DNA of 64,000 nt from Nonlabens antarcticus. GTDB lineage: Bacteria > Bacteroidota > Bacteroidia > Flavobacteriales > Flavobacteriaceae. Position 1 is the first letter of the stretch. Every line of letters starts with the position of its first letter. The position numbers were made by a program, and so were the translations under genes. This document shows positions 60,528 to 64,000 of this stretch, in pieces. A model generated the notes under the pieces. That model worked only from the letters and a program-made list of their open reading frames with translations. It was not told where the DNA came from and searched no databases. The stretch covers positions 248,001 to 312,000 of the forward strand of contig NZ_JADFCO010000066.1 of NCBI RefSeq assembly GCF_015356755.1, read 5' to 3'.

Positions 60528-60953
60528 ATGTTTAAAAAAATCACGACACTGCTCCCGTTGTTATTTGCTCTCTGTTTTATGACAGATCTTAGTGCTCAAC
60601 AACTTGTTTACAGACCTATCAATCCAGCATTCGGAGGAGATACTTTCAATTATCAATGGCTCTTACAAAGCGCGGAAGCGCAAAATAGATTTGAGGACCC
60701 GGCTAATGCTGCGAGCCTAGATGATTTATCAGACCTAGATTCTTTTGCAGATGGATTGAATCGCCAATTATTAAGTCAATTGTCTAGAGCCTTATTGAAT
60801 GCACAAATCAATATTAATGATGGATTACAGCCTGGTACATTTACTTTTGGAAATCTGGAAGTTGAAGTGTTGGAAACTCTGAATGGTTTGGTAGTTAATA
60901 TTCTAGACACCAATACTGGCGATACAACTCAAGTAGTTATACCAAATAACTAG
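60528..60953 (+). CDS. csgF: Curli production assembly/transport component CsgF
   Basis: 141 residues. The signal peptide (ITTLLPLLFALCFMTDLSAQ) is followed at once by QLVYRPINPAFGGDTFNYQW, the conserved CsgF N-terminus that inserts into the CsgG channel, then LLQSAEAQNRFEDP. The C-terminal half is beta-strand-rich (LEVEVLETLNGLVVNI). CsgF anchors the nucleator at the cell surface. It lies 10 nt after csgE and 3 nt before csgG. Confidence 0.93.
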   Translation: MFKKITTLLPLLFALCFMTDLSAQQLVYRPINPAFGGDTFNYQWLLQSAEAQNRFEDPANAASLDDLSDLDSFADGLNRQLLSQLSRALLNAQININDGLQPGTFTFGNLEVEVLETLNGLVVNILDTNTGDTTQVVIPNN

Positions 60954-60956
60954 CCC

Positions 60957-62474
60957 ATGGTATCTGCGAAAAAAACTTTACGGTCCTTAGGACTGTTCTC
61001 GATCTTATGCCTCATTTCAGGCTGCGGCTCTTATTTTAGCCAGCCGCTTGATACTCAGAATGCACGTATAGGTGAAACAACAGATGCGACTTATCTCTTG
61101 CGAACCCTACCACCACCAACTACAAGGGCTGTCGTTGGGGTTTATAAGTTTGAAGATCAAACTGGCCAGTTCAAACAAACGGATGCCGGATCAACCTTTA
61201 GTAATGCTGTTACTCAAGGTGGAACTACCATTCTAGTAAAAGCCCTGGAAGATTCAAAATGGTTTACACCTATTGAACGTGAAAACCTGGATAATCTTCT
61301 TAATGAAAGAAATATAATCAGTGCTACTCGTAAAGATTATTCTGTGCAAACGAATACACAACCGCAGCCACTGCCATCCTTGCTATATGCTGGTGTACTT
61401 ATTGAAGGCGGTATCGTTTCTTACGATACAAATGTATTAACTGGTGGTGTGGGAGCCAGATACTTTGGTGCTGGTGGATCCAGTAAATACCGTCAGGATC
61501 GAGTTACCGTTTATTTAAGGGTAGTATCCACAAAGAATGGAGAAATACTCAAAACAGTTTATGTTTCTAAATCTATTTTCTCTCAAGCGATTGATGCAAG
61601 TCTTTTTCGCTATGTCAATTTTAAAAGATTGCTGGAAGCAGAAACTGGTTTTACTAGGAATGAACCAGGACAGTTAGCCGTTAAGGAGGCCATTGAAAAA
61701 GCTGTAGAAGCTCTTATTGTAGAAGGTGTAGAAACTGGTTTGTGGTACCCACAAGGTGGGGAGGAAGTTGCAAATAAAATGGTGCTAGACTACCGTACTG
61801 AAAAGGAGGTTGCAGAACGAACGGATGTTTACCAACGGGAACTACTAGACCGACGCAGTAGATTGCGACTGGATTTTGGGGTAGGAGGAACATACGCAAA
61901 CAACGATCTTGCAAATCCATACTACGAATATTCTGCGACAGTAGGGGCAAAATATAACTTCACTCCGTTCATAGGCATAAAGGGACAAGCTAATTTCTAT
62001 AGAATTAAAAATACAGGTACTCTAAACCGTCAATTTACCAGTGTGGATCTTAATGCCGAGTTTACCATATTACCTTATGAAAAGTTCAGTCCTTATGTAT
62101 ATGCTGGACCAGGACTTAATTTTGCCGATGGCTTTAATACTATTGATTTCAAGGCGCAAGCCGGAATAGGACTTGAATACCTTGTTTCTCCCAGTGTGGG
62201 GATCAAGGTTTATGGTGATTATAATGCAGTATTTTCAGATGAGATGGACGGCATTGTTTCGGGTAAAAGGGATGATCAGTACTATAAATTCGGCGCTGGT
62301 ATCAATGTTTATTTTGGAAATAATCAAGCTAAAGAAAACTCACCCAACTTCATAAGAAGAAGGGAAGCTAAGGAACTCAAACGATTCAACAAATTAGAAA
62401 AACAGAATAGAGGCAGTAGGCAGGTGGCTGATACGCTTTTGCAAAAGCAAACTAATATTAATACTCAACAATAA
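60957..62474 (+). CDS. csgG: CsgG curli secretion channel fused to a C-terminal beta-barrel
   Basis: 505 residues, against about 277 for E. coli CsgG. A lipoprotein signal ends LISGC (Cys23). CsgG itself spans ~45-265: TRAVVGVYKFEDQTGQFK, NLLNERNIISATR, AGVLIEGGIVSYDTN and YLRVVSTKNGEILKTVYVSK. After a helical linker, residues ~301-453 are an OmpA/porin-like beta-barrel (LRLDFGVGGTYANNDLANPY, ATVGAKYNFTPFIGIKGQAN, KFSPYVYAGPGLNFADGF), ending FGAGINVYFGNN. A basic, Gln-rich tail follows. The nonameric pore would therefore carry extra barrels. Confidence 0.92.
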   Translation: MVSAKKTLRSLGLFSILCLISGCGSYFSQPLDTQNARIGETTDATYLLRTLPPPTTRAVVGVYKFEDQTGQFKQTDAGSTFSNAVTQGGTTILVKALEDSKWFTPIERENLDNLLNERNIISATRKDYSVQTNTQPQPLPSLLYAGVLIEGGIVSYDTNVLTGGVGARYFGAGGSSKYRQDRVTVYLRVVSTKNGEILKTVYVSKSIFSQAIDASLFRYVNFKRLLEAETGFTRNEPGQLAVKEAIEKAVEALIVEGVETGLWYPQGGEEVANKMVLDYRTEKEVAERTDVYQRELLDRRSRLRLDFGVGGTYANNDLANPYYEYSATVGAKYNFTPFIGIKGQANFYRIKNTGTLNRQFTSVDLNAEFTILPYEKFSPYVYAGPGLNFADGFNTIDFKAQAGIGLEYLVSPSVGIKVYGDYNAVFSDEMDGIVSGKRDDQYYKFGAGINVYFGNNQAKENSPNFIRRREAKELKRFNKLEKQNRGSRQVADTLLQKQTNINTQQ

Positions 62475-62479
62475 GAATC

Positions 62480-63952
62480 ATGAGAATTATAACATACTTC
62501 ATCATTGTTGCATTTGCACTTATACTCTCAGGTTGTACGGAAGAAACCTTGGACGTAAACGGCAAAGGAACTATAAGTGGAACCGTAGTTCAAGACGAAA
62601 ATTTCCAACCATTATCAAATGTGAAAATTTCCACAAATCCGAACACAAGTACTGTTTTTACAGACGAAGAAGGGAAATTTACCTTAAGCGTTGAAAAAGG
62701 AACTTATGCCGTGCGAGCTGAAAAGGACGGTTTTCTAGTAAAGTTTGAATCGGCAGATGTGGAGACAGACGAAGAAACCTTAGTAGTTCTTGAATTAAAA
62801 ATATCAACGGCTAATAATAAGCCTCCGCCAGCAGCAACTTTAAAACTTCCTGTAGATAAATCAACTAATGTTCCCTTTGATGTCACCTTTGATTGGGAAG
62901 CGATGGATGTAGATGGAGACTCATTGGTTTATAATCTACAGCTGAGAAATGCCAATACAAATGAAATACAAAACTTTCCTGAACTTGAAACAAGCGAGTT
63001 TAAAACTACATTGAATTTTGGGACTACGTATTTTTGGCAAATTACAGCTAACGATGGTATTAATGATCCTGTTAATAGTATTATCAATAGCTTTACAACC
63101 ACTTCATTTCCTTCAAATCGTTTTCATTTCGTTCGCAAACAAGTTGACAACAACCTAATTTTTAGTGGAGACGCTGCTGGTAATCTAGTGTCGTTGACAC
63201 CACCATCCAAAAATAGCTGGCGACCTAGAGTAAATCGCACCGTTTCAAAAATTGCATTTTTAAGAAATGTAGGCGCAAATGTTCAAGTATTTACCATGGA
63301 TATGGATGGTGAAAATGTCAAGCAAGTTAGTAATTCAGTTCCAGTAAGCGGTTTCAATCTGGATGAGGTAGATATCTCCTGGTCCAATAATGGAAATGCT
63401 ATTTATTACCCAGCACTCAACAAGTTGTATCGCATCAATCCTGATGGCAGCGGGCTTAAACTTATTTATCAAACCACCAATGGCAATCTAATTACAGAAG
63501 TGGATTACAACAATGGAGTGATCGCTCTTAAAACAAATGATTTTAATGGCTACAATGTGAATATTTTTACAATCTCTGAATCTGGGCAGTTCCAACAAAT
63601 GATTTTAAGTGGTCTGGATGGTGCTGCTGGTGGTATAGAGTTGAGTATTGATAATAATCGATTGCTTTACAGCAGGGATATATCTGGATTTGAAAACCCA
63701 GCCTACAGACAGATTGACTCTAAAGTATTCGTTTACACGTTCTCAAATAATACTAATGTGGAGTCTTCTATAAATAAACCTGGAGGCACTAATGATTTAG
63801 ATCCTAGATTCTCTCCTACAGATGCTCAAATAATTGTAACTAACAGACCTAACGATGCCAATATGGGTGGAACGGTCCAAATATTAGATTCTGGAATTAC
63901 CGATCCTAGAGTGGACTTATTTCAAAACTCCTTTATGCCAGACTGGGAATAG
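62480..63952 (+). CDS. Curli-operon lipoprotein with CarboxypepD_reg, Fn3-like and propeller domains
   Basis: 490 residues. A lipoprotein signal ends LILSGC (Cys19). Residues ~30-110 are a CarboxypepD_reg-like sandwich (GTISGTVVQDENFQPLSNVK, EGKFTLSVEKGTYAVRAEKD). Residues ~113-210 are Fn3-like (KLPVDKSTNVPFDVTFDWEA, GTTYFWQITANDG). The last 280 are a TolB/PD40-like propeller (VFTMDMDGENVKQVSN, ISWSNNGNAIYYP, YRINPDGSGLKLIYQ, DLDPRFSPTDAQIIVT). It follows csgG by 5 nt. It may anchor or check curli at the outer membrane. The family is not named. Confidence 0.85.
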   Translation: MRIITYFIIVAFALILSGCTEETLDVNGKGTISGTVVQDENFQPLSNVKISTNPNTSTVFTDEEGKFTLSVEKGTYAVRAEKDGFLVKFESADVETDEETLVVLELKISTANNKPPPAATLKLPVDKSTNVPFDVTFDWEAMDVDGDSLVYNLQLRNANTNEIQNFPELETSEFKTTLNFGTTYFWQITANDGINDPVNSIINSFTTTSFPSNRFHFVRKQVDNNLIFSGDAAGNLVSLTPPSKNSWRPRVNRTVSKIAFLRNVGANVQVFTMDMDGENVKQVSNSVPVSGFNLDEVDISWSNNGNAIYYPALNKLYRINPDGSGLKLIYQTTNGNLITEVDYNNGVIALKTNDFNGYNVNIFTISESGQFQQMILSGLDGAAGGIELSIDNNRLLYSRDISGFENPAYRQIDSKVFVYTFSNNTNVESSINKPGGTNDLDPRFSPTDAQIIVTNRPNDANMGGTVQILDSGITDPRVDLFQNSFMPDWE

Positions 63953-63967
63953 CAGCCTTTTATCTAT

Positions 63968-63989
63968 GAAAGAGATGCGTATCTCTTTC
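63968..63989 (+). terminator. Hairpin terminator of the curli operon
   Basis: GAAAGAGAT-GCGT-ATCTCTTTC: a 9-bp stem with a 4-nt loop, 15 nt after the last stop, followed by TTCAAATT (a weak T-run). Confidence 0.65.
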
Positions 63990-64000
63990 TTCAAATTCGA

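Noticed and set aside
1-64000. tRNA, rRNA, integrase or IS element
   Set aside because: None could be recognised on either strand; mobility here is limited to short non-coding repeats.

Overview
Organism. The window looks like a chromosomal segment of a marine-type Flavobacteriia (Bacteroidetes). This rests on an A+T-rich sequence, a promoter of the Bacteroidetes type (TTTG, 21 nt, TATATTTG) before the curli genes, a PorV/PorQ-family outer-membrane protein, a SecA of 1139 residues, CarboxypepD_reg-like proteins, and a RecQ lacking the usual zinc cysteines. Genus is not determined.

Layout. (1) 1-30.3 kb: one long rightward capsule/O-polysaccharide cluster. It holds about fifteen glycosyltransferases (GT2, GT4, exostosin-like and unclassified GT-B-like), UDP-GlcNAc 2-epimerase (wecB), a sialic-acid-type pair (neuA fused to a HAD phosphatase, and a short neuB), an SDR epimerase, an MBOAT O-acyltransferase with an SGNH-like partner, a hexapeptide acetyltransferase, a Wzy-type polymerase and a terminal undecaprenyl-phosphate sugar transferase. 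No flippase or Wza/Wzc export gene is visible. Many junctions are 4-nt stop/start overlaps, so the cluster is probably translationally coupled. One glycosyltransferase (1919-2947) carries a single in-frame stop. (2) 30.3-57.4 kb: mostly housekeeping genes on both strands: lnt, a degenerate HepT-like protein, a PorV/PorQ protein, pssA, a ParE-type toxin/antitoxin pair, lptB, PAP2, meaB, secA, a PduO-type adenosyltransferase, tatC, kdsD, recQ, a DEAD-box helicase, an alkyl-purine glycosylase, a flavodoxin-like reductase and htpG. (3) 57.4-64 kb: a curli operon with a Bacteroidetes promoter, a major curlin, a minor curlin, a CsgE with a CsgH-like N-terminus, CsgF, a CsgG carrying a C-terminal beta-barrel, and a propeller lipoprotein, closed by a hairpin.

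Structure beyond genes. The strongest unexplained signal is a short perfect palindrome (core CTTTCGCGAAAG, up to CCGCTTTCGCGAAAGCGG). It occurs 12 times with a perfect core, plus several variants. Ten of the twelve lie inside coding sequence, where they are read in all three frames as AFAKA, LSRKR or RFRES without ever giving a stop. Other dispersed repeats fill the long gaps. They include a 57-bp inverted pair (56/57 identical) flanking the last four capsule genes, and an intergenic-type repeat that appears to have been absorbed in frame into a GT4 gene.
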